Shown here piece by piece: positions 27,407-35,701 of a DNA stretch of 59,388 nt (within the stretch, counting starts at the first letter, position 1; every line of letters starts with the position of its first letter). Source of the stretch: Spirochaetales bacterium (GTDB taxonomy: Bacteria > Spirochaetota > Spirochaetia > Treponematales > UBA12059); the NCBI GenBank assembly GCA_016928955.1, contig JAFGJV010000050.1, positions 1 to 59,388 on the forward strand. The letters are read 5' to 3'. A program made the translations under genes and the position numbers. The notes under the pieces were generated by a model. That model saw nothing but the letters and a program-made list of their open reading frames with translations, made no database searches and was not told where the DNA came from.

Positions 27407-27543
27407 CGAGGCTCTTTCAAAAGTCGGACGAGTTTTGAAAGAGCTACATATAGAGACGTGGTTTGCGTAGCGCTTGCGAAATATGCAAACAACCGCGAGC
27501 AATCGCAAAGCTAATTTCAGAAGTAACAGATTTTTGAAATTGG
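27407..27543 (-). repeat. 137-bp three-hairpin element, copy F1
   Basis: An AT-rich unit matches 58244-58380 in inverted orientation over exactly 137 bp with 8 mismatches by hand alignment. It contains a 12-bp perfect stem (27411-27422 with 27433-27444), a central imperfect hairpin around GCGCTTG/CAACCGC, and a second terminal stem AATTTCA/TGAAATT (27513-27519 with 27535-27541). No coding frame is visible. It could be a MITE-like element or a structured RNA cassette. The rest of the intergenic region (27544-27665) holds an 8-bp inverted repeat AAATATCC/GGATATTT (27594-27628) and nothing else I recognise. Confidence 0.85.
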
Positions 27544-27665
27544 CACTATCGATAGCGGATGTACGTGATGCGTAACGGGAGGCAGCATGGCCAAAATATC
27601 CCGGCCTGCGCGCATGATCAGGATATTTCTTCTATATTGGGTATTATTGTATAGATATTTTTTAC

Positions 27666-27693
27666 TTGCTTTCCACCCAGGACGGTGTATCAT
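27666..27693 (+). promoter_or_regulatory. Candidate promoter of the hydrogenase operon
   Basis: TTGCTT (27666-27671), a 16-nt spacer and TATCAT (27688-27693) are preceded by a strongly AT-rich tract (27628-27665) that could serve as an UP element. The distance to the first start codon is about 85 nt. I see no clear Rex-type operator. Confidence 0.4.
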
Positions 27694-27783
27694 CCAAGCA
27701 CAGCCCTGCTTCAACTGTCAGGCATCTAGCTCTGCATCCGGCGTCGCACATCCTTGAGGGCCACTCGCCTTGAGGAGCGCAGT

Positions 27784-28353
27784 ATGAGCGAACTTGGCAC
27801 AGCCGCCTTGAGCGGCAAGGCATCGGTCACAGGGGCGTCGGCACGCCCCATATCGGACGACCTCAGAAAACAGGTGGCGGCAAGCGCGGCCGCCTACCGG
27901 GACAAGCCGGGAGCCCTCCTGTCCGTCCTGGAGGAAACCCAGCGCCTTGATCCCAACCGCCACCTGAGCGAGGACGCGCTCAGGGCCATTGCCGAGGCCA
28001 TGGACGAGCCCCTGTCCAGGGTGTACTCGGTAGCCACCTTCTACTCGTACTACAGCCTGGTTCCCCAGGGCCAGCACGTGATCGTGGTATGCAGGGGAAC
28101 GGCCTGCCATACGCGCGGCTCCCTTGGCTTGCTACAGGAGACCCTGGCCATGCTCGGCGCAGAGGATTTCCGCGAGGACGAGGAAGCGTCGTTCACAACG
28201 GCCGACCGCAAATTCACCGTGCGCACCGTGGCGTGCTTCGGGCAGTGCGCCCTGGCCCCCGTCGTGTCCCTGGACGGTGTGATCCTGTCCCGCCTCACGC
28301 CTTCCAAGCTGAAAGCGGCCATAGAACGCGTGGCTAGGGGAGGCAAACGATGA
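27784..28353 (+). CDS. NuoE-like [2Fe-2S] subunit of a multimeric [FeFe]-hydrogenase (HydC/HndA type)
   Basis: The 189 residues form the 24-kDa NADH dehydrogenase subunit fold. A helical N-terminal region is followed by a thioredoxin-like [2Fe-2S] domain with ligands CRGTAC (Cys-x4-Cys, about residues 103-108) and CFGQC (Cys-x3-Cys, about 148-152). It transfers electrons between the flavin subunit and the hydrogenase. The ATG at 27784 follows GAGGAG and begins MSELGTA; ten upstream in-frame codons are not needed. The stop overlaps the next start by 4 bp (ATGA), so the operon is translationally coupled. Confidence 0.88.
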   Translation: MSELGTAALSGKASVTGASARPISDDLRKQVAASAAAYRDKPGALLSVLEETQRLDPNRHLSEDALRAIAEAMDEPLSRVYSVATFYSYYSLVPQGQHVIVVCRGTACHTRGSLGLLQETLAMLGAEDFREDEEASFTTADRKFTVRTVACFGQCALAPVVSLDGVILSRLTPSKLKAAIERVARGGKR

Positions 28354-31300
28354 AAACCTTCGATTTCGGCGCGGCGAGCGCCCGCGGCCTTCAAAGCCTC
28401 AAGCCGTCCGTGCCGGCCATTTCCGTTGGCATGGGAACTTGCGGCATAGGCAACGGGGCCGACGAGCTGTTTGCCGCCCTGCAGGACGCCGCAAACGGCA
28501 CGGACATCCTGGTCAAGCGTGCGGGCTGTTTTGGCTACTGCGCGGCCGAACCCCTCATGATGGTGTACCTGCCCGGCAAGCCCGTGCTCATGTTCACCGA
28601 CGCCACGGCTGCCCAGGCGGCCAAAATTTCCCAGCTGGTGCGGTCAGCTGACGGCTCCGGCCGCCTGGCCAAAATGGCCGTAGCCAAGATCAGCTCATGG
28701 AACTTCCACACGTCCACCCTGGAATTCGGCAGCGCGTGGCCCGAACTGCCCGAATGGAACGAGCTTCCCTTTTTCAAGGGCCAGACCAAGCTAGTGCTCC
28801 GGGACGCAGGCCTCATAGACCCGGAAAGCCTGGACGAGTATGTGGCCGCAGGCGGATACGGCGCCCTGGCCAAGGCCGTGGGTTCCATGCAACCCGAGGC
28901 GGTCATAGAAAGCGTAAGCTCCGCTGGCCTCCGGGGCCGCGGTGGCGCCGGTTTCCCTACAGGCGTCAAGTGGAAGCTCATGCGCGCGTCGCCCGGTCAG
29001 GCCAAGTACGTTATATGCAACGCCGACGAGGGCGACCCCGGTGCGTACATGAACCGCAACGAGATAGAGAGCGACCCCCATGCCTTGGTTGAGGGCATGG
29101 CTCTGGGCGCGTACGCCATGGGCGCCAGCCAGGGCTTTGTCTACGTTCGCGCCGAGTATCCTTTGGCCGTTGAGCGCCTGAAAAAAGCCATTGACGACGC
29201 TGAGGCCGGCGGCCTCCTGGGAGACCACATCCTCGGGACCCAGTTCTCCTTCCATCTGGACATAGTCAAAGGCGCCGGGGCCTTTGTGTGCGGCGAGGAA
29301 ACCGCCCTGATAGCCAGCGCCGAGGGCCGGGCCGGACGCCCGAGCCCCCGACCGCCCTTCCCGGCTCAAAAAGGCTACAAAGGCGCCCCGACGAACATCA
29401 ACAACGTGGAAACCTGGTGCAATGTGCCGGTGATACTTGCCCGGGGCCCCGAGTACTTCAGGTCCATCGGTACGGAAAAAAGCCCGGGTACCAAGGTGTT
29501 CAGCCTGGTGGGCAAGGCCAAGAACACAGGTCTTGTGGAAATGGCACTGGGCCAGCCCCTGTCGGATATCGTGTACGGTATGGGCGGCGGCGCGGGCCCT
29601 CGCAAGAGCGTGCGCGCCGTGCAGACAGGCGGGCCCTCGGGCGGCTGCATACCGGCGTCGTCCTTCGACGCGCGCGTTGACTACGAGTCGCTCGCCTCCA
29701 TAGGCGCGATCATGGGATCCGGCGGCATGGTGGTCATGGACCAGGACAACTGCATGGTCGACGTGGCCCGGTATTTCGTGAACTTTACCGCGGCCGAATC
29801 CTGCGGAAAATGCGCGCCCTGCCGCGAGGGCTTGTCGCAGATGCTGCGCATACTGACCAACATATGCAGGGGACAGGCCCAGCTGTCGGACCTTGACGAC
29901 CTTGAGCGCCTGGCCCGCACGGTCAAGGACACGGCCCTGTGCGGCCTTGGGCAAACGGCGGCCAATCCCGTGCTTACCACCCTTGCGTATTTCCGCGACG
30001 AATACGAGCGGCACATCCTGGAAAAGCGTTGCGACGCCGGCGTGTGCGAGAGCCTGTACTCGGCCCTCTGCGAAAACTCCTGCCCCATGCACATGAACAT
30101 ACCCGGGTACCTGGCCCTCCTCGGCGAAGGCCGCATAGAGGACGCGTACGAGCTGACCCTGCGCGACAATCCCCTGCCCGGGTCGCTCGGCCGCATCTGC
30201 CACTTCCACTGCCAGATGCGCTGCCGGCGCGACGACCTGGACGAACCCGTGGCCCAGGGCGAGATCCACCGCTACCTGGCTGACACCATGTACAAGATGG
30301 GCCGCGAGAAGGACACCTGGGCCCGCCTGGCCAGGGAGCGGCTTCCGGACACGGGCAAACGGGTAGCCGTGGTTGGAGCCGGACCAGCTGGCCTTACGGC
30401 AGCCTTCTACCTGCGCCGCCTTGGCCATGAGCTTACCGTGTACGACGCCCAGGCAAAGGCCGGCGGTATCCTGCGTTACGGAATTCCTGCGTACCGCCTG
30501 CCCAAGGACGTGCTGGATAAGGAACTCGAGCTTTGGAAGAAGCTCGGCGTCAGGTTCGTGTTCAACGCTCGCGTCGGCCCCGATGTAACGCTGGAAGCCC
30601 TGCGCTCCCAGAACGACGCCGTGATCATTGCCGTGGGCGCTCAGGGCGACCGCAGGCTGGGCATACCCGGTGAGGACCTTGAAGGCGTGCATCCTGGCTA
30701 TGAATGGCTGGAAGCTTTCTCCCGAGGCAAGGCCCCAAAGCCTGGCGCCAAAGTCCTGGTCATAGGCGGGGGCAACGTGGCCATAGACGCCGCCCGCACC
30801 CTGTTCCGCCTGGGCTCGGACGTAACGGTGGCCTACCGCCGCTCGCGGGACGACCTGCCTGCCAACGCCACAGAACTCAAGGGCGCGGAAGAGGAGCGAA
30901 TAGCCTTCAAATATATGCTCCAGCCCGTCGAGGCACTCGGCAAGGACGGCAAGGTACACGCCGTACGGTTCCGGGTCATGAAAGCCGGAGGCATAGATCC
31001 GAGCGGGAGGCCCGCGCCGGTGCCCACCGAGCGCTATGTTGATCTGCCCTGTGACGACGTCTACGTGGCCGTGGGCGAAACGGTGGAGTCTGCCCACTTT
31101 GCCTCTTCCGGCATGGCGACGCGCAAGGACGGTCGCCTGATGGCCGACGGCACCAGCGGCAAGGCTGGTCCTGGCCTGTGGGCCATTGGCGACGCGGTCA
31201 GCGGCCCGGCCACGGCCGCCGAGGCCATGGGCCTGGCCAAACGCGCGGCCAAGGCCATAGACATGGAACTTATGGCCCGCGACGTGTTTGCCCGCCTGTT

Positions 31301-31502
31301 CAAGGACTTTGAGTACGGGAAAACGGTACCCGAGCCGGTATCCAAGGCCCGCCGCGGCACGGTCAGGCTGGTGCCGCCCGAGGAACGGCGCGGTAATTTC
31401 CAGGAACTGGCCGCAGGCTTCACGGGAGAGCAGGCGCTGGCCGAGGCTGGACGCTGTCTCAGGTGCGACATGCGCCCTGACGCGCGCAGCCCGTGGCGAT
31501 GA
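28350..31502 (+). CDS. NuoF-GltD fusion: flavin/NAD(P) subunit of an electron-bifurcating-type hydrogenase
   Basis: This 1050-residue protein has two enzyme modules. Residues 1-115 are a thioredoxin-like [2Fe-2S] domain with three visible Cys (GTCGIGNGA, GCFGYC). Residues about 160-560 are NuoF/HydB: GRGGAGFPTGVKW for NADH, CNADEGDPGAYMNR for FMN, and ESCGKCAPC for a [4Fe-4S] cluster. Residues about 565-1050 are a glutamate-synthase-beta/NfnB module with two Cys clusters (CENSCPMH, ICHFHCQMRC), the FAD loop VVGAGPAGLTAA and the NADPH loop IGGGNVAIDAARTLF then YRRSRDDLPA. It could link NADH, NADPH, ferredoxin and H2. It lies between the NuoE-like and HydA genes. Confidence 0.9.
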   Translation: MKTFDFGAASARGLQSLKPSVPAISVGMGTCGIGNGADELFAALQDAANGTDILVKRAGCFGYCAAEPLMMVYLPGKPVLMFTDATAAQAAKISQLVRSADGSGRLAKMAVAKISSWNFHTSTLEFGSAWPELPEWNELPFFKGQTKLVLRDAGLIDPESLDEYVAAGGYGALAKAVGSMQPEAVIESVSSAGLRGRGGAGFPTGVKWKLMRASPGQAKYVICNADEGDPGAYMNRNEIESDPHALVEGMALGAYAMGASQGFVYVRAEYPLAVERLKKAIDDAEAGGLLGDHILGTQFSFHLDIVKGAGAFVCGEETALIASAEGRAGRPSPRPPFPAQKGYKGAPTNINNVETWCNVPVILARGPEYFRSIGTEKSPGTKVFSLVGKAKNTGLVEMALGQPLSDIVYGMGGGAGPRKSVRAVQTGGPSGGCIPASSFDARVDYESLASIGAIMGSGGMVVMDQDNCMVDVARYFVNFTAAESCGKCAPCREGLSQMLRILTNICRGQAQLSDLDDLERLARTVKDTALCGLGQTAANPVLTTLAYFRDEYERHILEKRCDAGVCESLYSALCENSCPMHMNIPGYLALLGEGRIEDAYELTLRDNPLPGSLGRICHFHCQMRCRRDDLDEPVAQGEIHRYLADTMYKMGREKDTWARLARERLPDTGKRVAVVGAGPAGLTAAFYLRRLGHELTVYDAQAKAGGILRYGIPAYRLPKDVLDKELELWKKLGVRFVFNARVGPDVTLEALRSQNDAVIIAVGAQGDRRLGIPGEDLEGVHPGYEWLEAFSRGKAPKPGAKVLVIGGGNVAIDAARTLFRLGSDVTVAYRRSRDDLPANATELKGAEEERIAFKYMLQPVEALGKDGKVHAVRFRVMKAGGIDPSGRPAPVPTERYVDLPCDDVYVAVGETVESAHFASSGMATRKDGRLMADGTSGKAGPGLWAIGDAVSGPATAAEAMGLAKRAAKAIDMELMARDVFARLFKDFEYGKTVPEPVSKARRGTVRLVPPEERRGNFQELAAGFTGEQALAEAGRCLRCDMRPDARSPWR

Positions 31503-31516
31503 TCGGAGGCACGGTT

Positions 31517-33289
31517 ATGAATGATTCCAATGTTACTCTGGTAGAACTGAGCGTAGACGGCGTACCCGTTACGGTAGCCTCTGGCTCGACCATACTCAAG
31601 GCTTGCCAGGCCGCCGGCGTGAGCATACCCACCCTGTGCCATCTTGAAGGCGTAAGCTCGAACGCGTCGTGCGGCGTGTGCGTGGTGGAAGTGGAGGGGG
31701 CACGCAGCCTGGTGCGTTCCTGCGTGCAAACCGTATCGCCCGGCATGCAGGTACGCACGAACACCAAGCGCGTTCTGGAAGCGCGCCGCACCGTGGTCGA
31801 ACTGCTCCTTGCCAACCACCCAGACGACTGCCTGGCATGCATGCGCAACGGCAGCTGCGAACTCCAGTCCATGGCCGAGCGCATGGGTGTGCGCCGCAAG
31901 GCTTTCCCGCGCACCCGCAAGGAACCCGCCCAGGACAGCGCCGGGCTCGCCATCATCCGGGACAACGACAAATGCATACTGTGCGGCCGCTGCGTGGCCG
32001 TATGCCGTGAAACCCAGACCGTGTCGGCCATAGACTTTGCCGGCCGCGGCATACGAACCCGCGTGGCTCCGTTCATGGACAAGGCCTTGTCGTCGACCGT
32101 ATGCGTGTCCTGCGGCCAGTGTACCCTGGTGTGCCCCACCGGCGCCCTAACCGAGCGCGACGAAACCGACGAGGTCTTTGCCGACCTGTTCGATCCGGAC
32201 AAGGTCGTGGTGGTGCAGACAGCCCCCGCCATCAGGGCGTCGCTCGGCGAGGCTCTCGGCCTGCCTCCCGGGAGCCTGGTCACCGGCAAGATGGCCGCGG
32301 CTCTTAGGCGGCTGGGCTTTGCCAAGGTGTTCGACACCCAGTTTGCCGCAGATCTTACCATCATGGAGGAGGGCTCAGAGCTGCTCCACCGCGCATCGTC
32401 GGGCGGCGTTCTTCCCATGATCACGTCCTGCTCGCCCGGCTGGATATCCTTCATCGAGACCTTCTACCCCAGCCTCCTGCCCCACCTGTCCACCTGCAAG
32501 TCCCCCCAGCAGATGTTCGGCTCGGTGGCCAAGACCTACTGGGCTCGCAAGGCAGGCGTGGACCCCTCAAAGATGGTAGTCGTGTCCATCATGCCCTGTA
32601 CCGCCAAGAAATTCGAAGCCCGCCGGCCGGAAATGCGCGACGCCTGGGCGTGGTGGAAGGACCAAGGCCAGGATCACAAACCTTTCTTTGACGTGGATTA
32701 CGCGCTGACCACGCGTGAGCTGGCCCGGATGATACGACGGGCAGGCATAGACTTCACGCGCCTGCCGGAAGAAGGCTTTGACGACCCCCTGGGAGCGAGC
32801 ACGGGCGCTGCTGTTATCTTTGGCGCCACGGGCGGCGTAATGGAGGCGGCGGCGCGCACAGCCTACGAACTTGCCACGGGCAAGCCCCTTCCAACGCTGG
32901 AGCTTGAGGCCGTGCGCGGCTTTGAGGGAGTTAGGGAGGCCGCCCTAGACATAGATGGCAAACCCTTGCGCGTAGCCGTTGCGCATACGCTGAAAAACGC
33001 GCGCGCCATCCTGGACGGGATAGCCGCGGGTACCAGCCCCTACGCGTTTGTGGAGGTCATGACCTGCCCTGGCGGCTGCCTTGGCGGCGGAGGCCAGCCC
33101 GTAGCGCCTGACTGGGAGAAACGGGAACTAAGGCGCGCGGCCATTTACCGCGAGGACCGCGGCTTGACCGAGCGCAAGTCCCACGACAACCCGGCCATCA
33201 AGGAACTGTACGCGGTTTTCCTGGGCAAACCCTTAGGGCACCTGTCCCACGAACTTCTCCACACGGAGTACGCTGTCAGAAAGGTTTAA
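31517..33289 (+). CDS. hydA: [FeFe]-hydrogenase catalytic subunit HydA
   Basis: This 590-residue enzyme interconverts H2 and protons plus electrons. The N-terminal [2Fe-2S] ferredoxin domain (CHLEGVSSNASCGVC) is followed by a NuoG-type His-Cys segment (HPDDCLACMRNGSCELQ) and two [4Fe-4S] ferredoxin motifs (CILCGRCVAVC, CVSCGQCTLVC). The H-cluster domain has L1 TSCSPGW (303-309), L2 MPCTAKKFE (Cys361) and L3 with Cys517 and Cys521 (EVMTCPGGCLGG). L1 has Ser306 where many enzymes have a second Cys. A C-terminal small-subunit-like tail (AIYREDRG, KELYAVFLGKPLGHLSHELLHTEY) is present. GGAGG precedes the ATG at 31517. It is the last gene of the operon; a palindromic repeat abuts its stop codon. 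Confidence 0.93.
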   Translation: MNDSNVTLVELSVDGVPVTVASGSTILKACQAAGVSIPTLCHLEGVSSNASCGVCVVEVEGARSLVRSCVQTVSPGMQVRTNTKRVLEARRTVVELLLANHPDDCLACMRNGSCELQSMAERMGVRRKAFPRTRKEPAQDSAGLAIIRDNDKCILCGRCVAVCRETQTVSAIDFAGRGIRTRVAPFMDKALSSTVCVSCGQCTLVCPTGALTERDETDEVFADLFDPDKVVVVQTAPAIRASLGEALGLPPGSLVTGKMAAALRRLGFAKVFDTQFAADLTIMEEGSELLHRASSGGVLPMITSCSPGWISFIETFYPSLLPHLSTCKSPQQMFGSVAKTYWARKAGVDPSKMVVVSIMPCTAKKFEARRPEMRDAWAWWKDQGQDHKPFFDVDYALTTRELARMIRRAGIDFTRLPEEGFDDPLGASTGAAVIFGATGGVMEAAARTAYELATGKPLPTLELEAVRGFEGVREAALDIDGKPLRVAVAHTLKNARAILDGIAAGTSPYAFVEVMTCPGGCLGGGGQPVAPDWEKRELRRAAIYREDRGLTERKSHDNPAIKELYAVFLGKPLGHLSHELLHTEYAVRKV

Positions 33290-33328
33290 GGGAACTTTCT
33301 AAAAACTGCAGTTTTTAGAGGCTCCCTT
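33290..33328. repeat. Dispersed palindromic repeat, single copy C
   Basis: A 39-bp near-palindrome centred on CTAAAAACTGCAGTTTTTAG (20-bp perfect palindrome) begins at the nucleotide after the hydA stop codon. Its position suggests it was recruited as the 3' end of the hydrogenase transcript. Confidence 0.85.
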
Positions 33329-33350
33329 AAGTAACTGGAGCTTGAACGGC

Positions 33351-33372
33351 GGGGGCTCCTCAAGGAGCCCCC
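33351..33372. terminator. GC-rich hairpin downstream of the hydrogenase operon
   Basis: A 10-bp perfect stem (GGGGGCTCCT with AGGAGCCCCC, 2-nt CA between) lies between the convergent hydA and the lipoprotein gene at 33450. There is no T-run on either side, so it is a structural or factor-dependent terminator candidate only. Confidence 0.5.
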
Positions 33373-33449
33373 GTGCTATTGGATTCTACCAAATATTGCT
33401 TGCGTAAAAAACATTGGTCGTTATAAAAGTATTGGTAGCCGCGCGTAAC

Positions 33450-34163
33450 TTACCCCGCTTGGCGGCCCAGCCACTCAAGGAGAGCGTTTTCGGCGTCATC
33501 CAAGGCTTCCTGGCAGAGCTTCATAACGGTTTCCGCGTTGAAAATGCCGGGAAGCACGCGCACGTCGCCCTTGGACAGACCTTCCGCTGTTTTCAGAAGG
33601 AGCCGTTTCCCCTCCCTGTCCATGGCATATACCCTGAGCGTGGCTTCAACGCGGGCGGTTTCCAGTCCGATATTCCACTTTTTCTCGACGAACGTGAACG
33701 TCGCCTCCACGGACAGGAAGGCCCCTGCTTCCGGAAGGGCAAGAGACAAGGCCGGGGCCGCCTTGGCGTCCATCCCCTGCCCCAGATATCCGTCAGGCGC
33801 CATCCACGCGTTTCTGGGAAAATAGTCTTCTGCAAGTTCCGCTGTTCCCAGCATGCCCAAGGTAGCCTCCTCTGGGAGCAGCGCAAAGGGCAGCACAGCT
33901 TGCCAGCCACCGAGAACCCTGTCCTTGAGGCTTATGGCCAGCAGTTGCGGCTGAAACGCGTCGTTCCTGCGCACGAGCTTGAAGAGCAGTTCGGCCTCAT
34001 CCATTTCCACGGCTTCGATGTTGCCGTCAACGGCGACTGCGCACAGCGCCGCGTTCAAGGGTGACTCGTATATGCTCTTGTCTACACCTACACAGGACAG
34101 CGACATTGCCGCGAGGAAGGCGATGCCAGCCCAGCGGCCCAGTTTCCCAACGATAGATATCAT
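33450..34163 (-). CDS. Predicted lipoprotein of unknown function
   Basis: This 237-residue protein has a lipoprotein signal peptide (about residues 1-24: GRWAGIAFLAAMSLSC). I start at the ATG at 34163 because GGAG lies 5 nt upstream; an in-frame GTG two codons earlier overlaps that spacer. The mature part is a mixture of beta strands (AEATFTFVEKKWNIGLETARVEATLRVYAMD) and a C-terminal helix (TVMKLCQEALDDAENALLEWLGRQ). It looks like spirochaete envelope lipoproteins, but I cannot place it in a family. It is the last gene of the minus-strand run mocR-uvrB-GNAT-XRE and converges on the hydrogenase operon. Confidence 0.65.
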   Translation of the reverse strand: MISIVGKLGRWAGIAFLAAMSLSCVGVDKSIYESPLNAALCAVAVDGNIEAVEMDEAELLFKLVRRNDAFQPQLLAISLKDRVLGGWQAVLPFALLPEEATLGMLGTAELAEDYFPRNAWMAPDGYLGQGMDAKAAPALSLALPEAGAFLSVEATFTFVEKKWNIGLETARVEATLRVYAMDREGKRLLLKTAEGLSKGDVRVLPGIFNAETVMKLCQEALDDAENALLEWLGRQAG

Positions 34164-34247
34164 AATCACTCCTTCTTCACTTACAGCCTATGGTCGGCTT
34201 TTGGATATTCCTGCACCAAGATTTGGCCGCGCCCGTTCCTTTGATTT

Positions 34248-34799
34248 CTACTCTGCATCCCCTTCAGCGAACTCCAGGAAAAGGTCGTTCGGCGGCATCG
34301 GCGTTGCCCGGTACACTCTGAGAGCACGGTACAGGCGGTGCACGGTGTGGCTTTGGGGGCTCACCAGTCCGCTCTCGATATTCCAGAGCGTGTTCGGATG
34401 CATGCCGCCTGCGGCCGCAGCCTCCTCGAGCGTCGCCCCGTGTGCCATGCGCGCCGCTCGGATCTTGCTCCCGATGATGAGCACCACTGACGCGTCCTGC
34501 ATGGTCAGGATGTCCGAGCGCTGGAACGATTCCTGTTCCCCGCCTAGTTCTATCCTGTCCCATCCGTCTTCTATCACCAGGCTCCTCGTACCCAGGGCGG
34601 CCAGTATCCTGCAGCGAGTACTGCTGTTCAGATCATGGGTTCCGCGCTCGAGCACGCCAACCGTGTTCTCGTGTACGCAGGCTAGCCTCGCCAGCTCCCC
34701 GCGCGAGAGTCCGCGCTGGGCCCTGGCCCTCTGGGTCTCCCTGCCCATGGCCGCCAGATAGGCAGGCAGGTCGAACGGTTTCTTTGGGATGGCTAGCAT
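34248..34799 (-). CDS. Transcriptional regulator with two tandem XRE/Cro helix-turn-helix domains
   Basis: The 183 residues contain two HTH units. The first (about 18-72: QRARAQRGLSRGELARLACVHENTVGVLERG) and the second (about 108-165: IRAARMAHGATLEEAAAAGGMHPNTLWNIESGLVSPQ) have the usual XRE spacing and the NTxxxIE/LE recognition-helix ends. No sensing domain is visible, only a linker of about 35 residues and a short acidic tail. Two DNA-binding units in one chain could bridge or span repeated operators. The start overlaps the GNAT gene by 7 bp, so it is part of that operon. Confidence 0.8.
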   Translation of the reverse strand: MLAIPKKPFDLPAYLAAMGRETQRARAQRGLSRGELARLACVHENTVGVLERGTHDLNSSTRCRILAALGTRSLVIEDGWDRIELGGEQESFQRSDILTMQDASVVLIIGSKIRAARMAHGATLEEAAAAGGMHPNTLWNIESGLVSPQSHTVHRLYRALRVYRATPMPPNDLFLEFAEGDAE

Positions 34800-35701
34800 G
34801 CCGTTGTCCCGTCCAGAGTCAGGCGCCAGTATTCAGTCCTGGCTTTTTCGGCAAAGCCCCGGGACCGGTACAGCGCGAGCGCGCCCTCATTGGAGCTGTC
34901 CACCTCTATGCGGACCGTCTGGACGCCCCTATTGGCAAGCACGGTGATGACGGCGTCCAGCACGGCCCCGCCGTATCCGGCCCTGCGCAGCTCGGGGACA
35001 ATGCCCAGCCCGAACACCATCCAGCCGTCGGTTTCCTCCGCCAGGGACACCAATCCAACCAAGCCCCGGTCGCTCCAGGCCGCGTACTGCTCTCGGTCGG
35101 GATCGGCCAGGCAGGACTCCATGAACGCCCGGGCTTCGTCCGGCGCTTCGTCAAATATGTCAGCTGAAGCCTCAGAAGCCTGTTCGATATCGCGCATGCC
35201 CAGGGGCGCAAGCCGTATGGTACCGCAGTATGGGCAGAGTATCTTCTCCGGCTTCCTCTCCATGAGGAGTTCCACGTGTGAGAGCGTTGCCCCCACATGG
35301 CCCGCCACCAGGGGCCCGAAACCCGCCTTTCCGTCAGCCACGTATAGGGCTTCCTTGAGTCCGGCCGACCTCATTACAGCAAGAGCCTCGGAAGATAGGG
35401 CACGGAATATGCCCTGCCTCCTGAACAGAGGATCCACGCACGCTGAAAGTTCGCCCTCGTCTCCGCCGGGCGCAAAAATCCTGGCCACGCCGAGCACGCG
35501 CCGGTGGCCAGAAGGCTCCCTGGCTTCCGCCAGGAACCAGGCTGGCATGTCGCCCTTGAGGTTGAGGGCCGTGTCAAAGCGTATGCCCGGGTCGGCCCTG
35601 TCGTGCTCAGCGCATACCGCAACCAGCCGTTCCACATCCCTGCGCTCGCCATCACCTGGAGCGACCAGGGCGCGCACGGCCACATCGAGCGCCAGGATCA
35701 T
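34793..35701 (-). CDS. Two-domain GNAT-family N-acetyltransferase
   Basis: The 302 residues look like two GNAT folds in tandem. The N-terminal half has a degenerate acetyl-CoA loop (VDPLFRRQGIFRALSSEALAVM). The C-terminal half has a better one (IVPELRRAGYGGAVLDAVITVLANRG, matching RxxGxG/A) followed by IEVDSSNEGALALYRSRGF. A CPYCG pair sits in the linker (about residue 148). The acceptor is unknown; the layout recalls mycothiol-synthase-like or ribosomal-protein-type double GNATs. The start overlaps the uvrB stop by 4 bp and the 3' end overlaps the XRE gene by 7 bp, so all three should be co-translated. Confidence 0.8.
   Translation of the reverse strand: MILALDVAVRALVAPGDGERRDVERLVAVCAEHDRADPGIRFDTALNLKGDMPAWFLAEAREPSGHRRVLGVARIFAPGGDEGELSACVDPLFRRQGIFRALSSEALAVMRSAGLKEALYVADGKAGFGPLVAGHVGATLSHVELLMERKPEKILCPYCGTIRLAPLGMRDIEQASEASADIFDEAPDEARAFMESCLADPDREQYAAWSDRGLVGLVSLAEETDGWMVFGLGIVPELRRAGYGGAVLDAVITVLANRGVQTVRIEVDSSNEGALALYRSRGFAEKARTEYWRLTLDGTTAC

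Noticed and set aside
27294-27543. A CRISPR array or tRNA cluster in the AT-rich intergenic region
   Set aside because: There are no regularly spaced identical direct repeats and no tRNA-like T-loop or anticodon arm; the repeats are palindromes and a single three-hairpin unit.
28791-31097. 768-codon open frame antisense to the NuoF-GltD gene
   Set aside because: The plus-strand product has complete flavin, NAD(P) and cluster motifs over the whole stretch; the antisense product is His/Gly/Val-rich with no motif.
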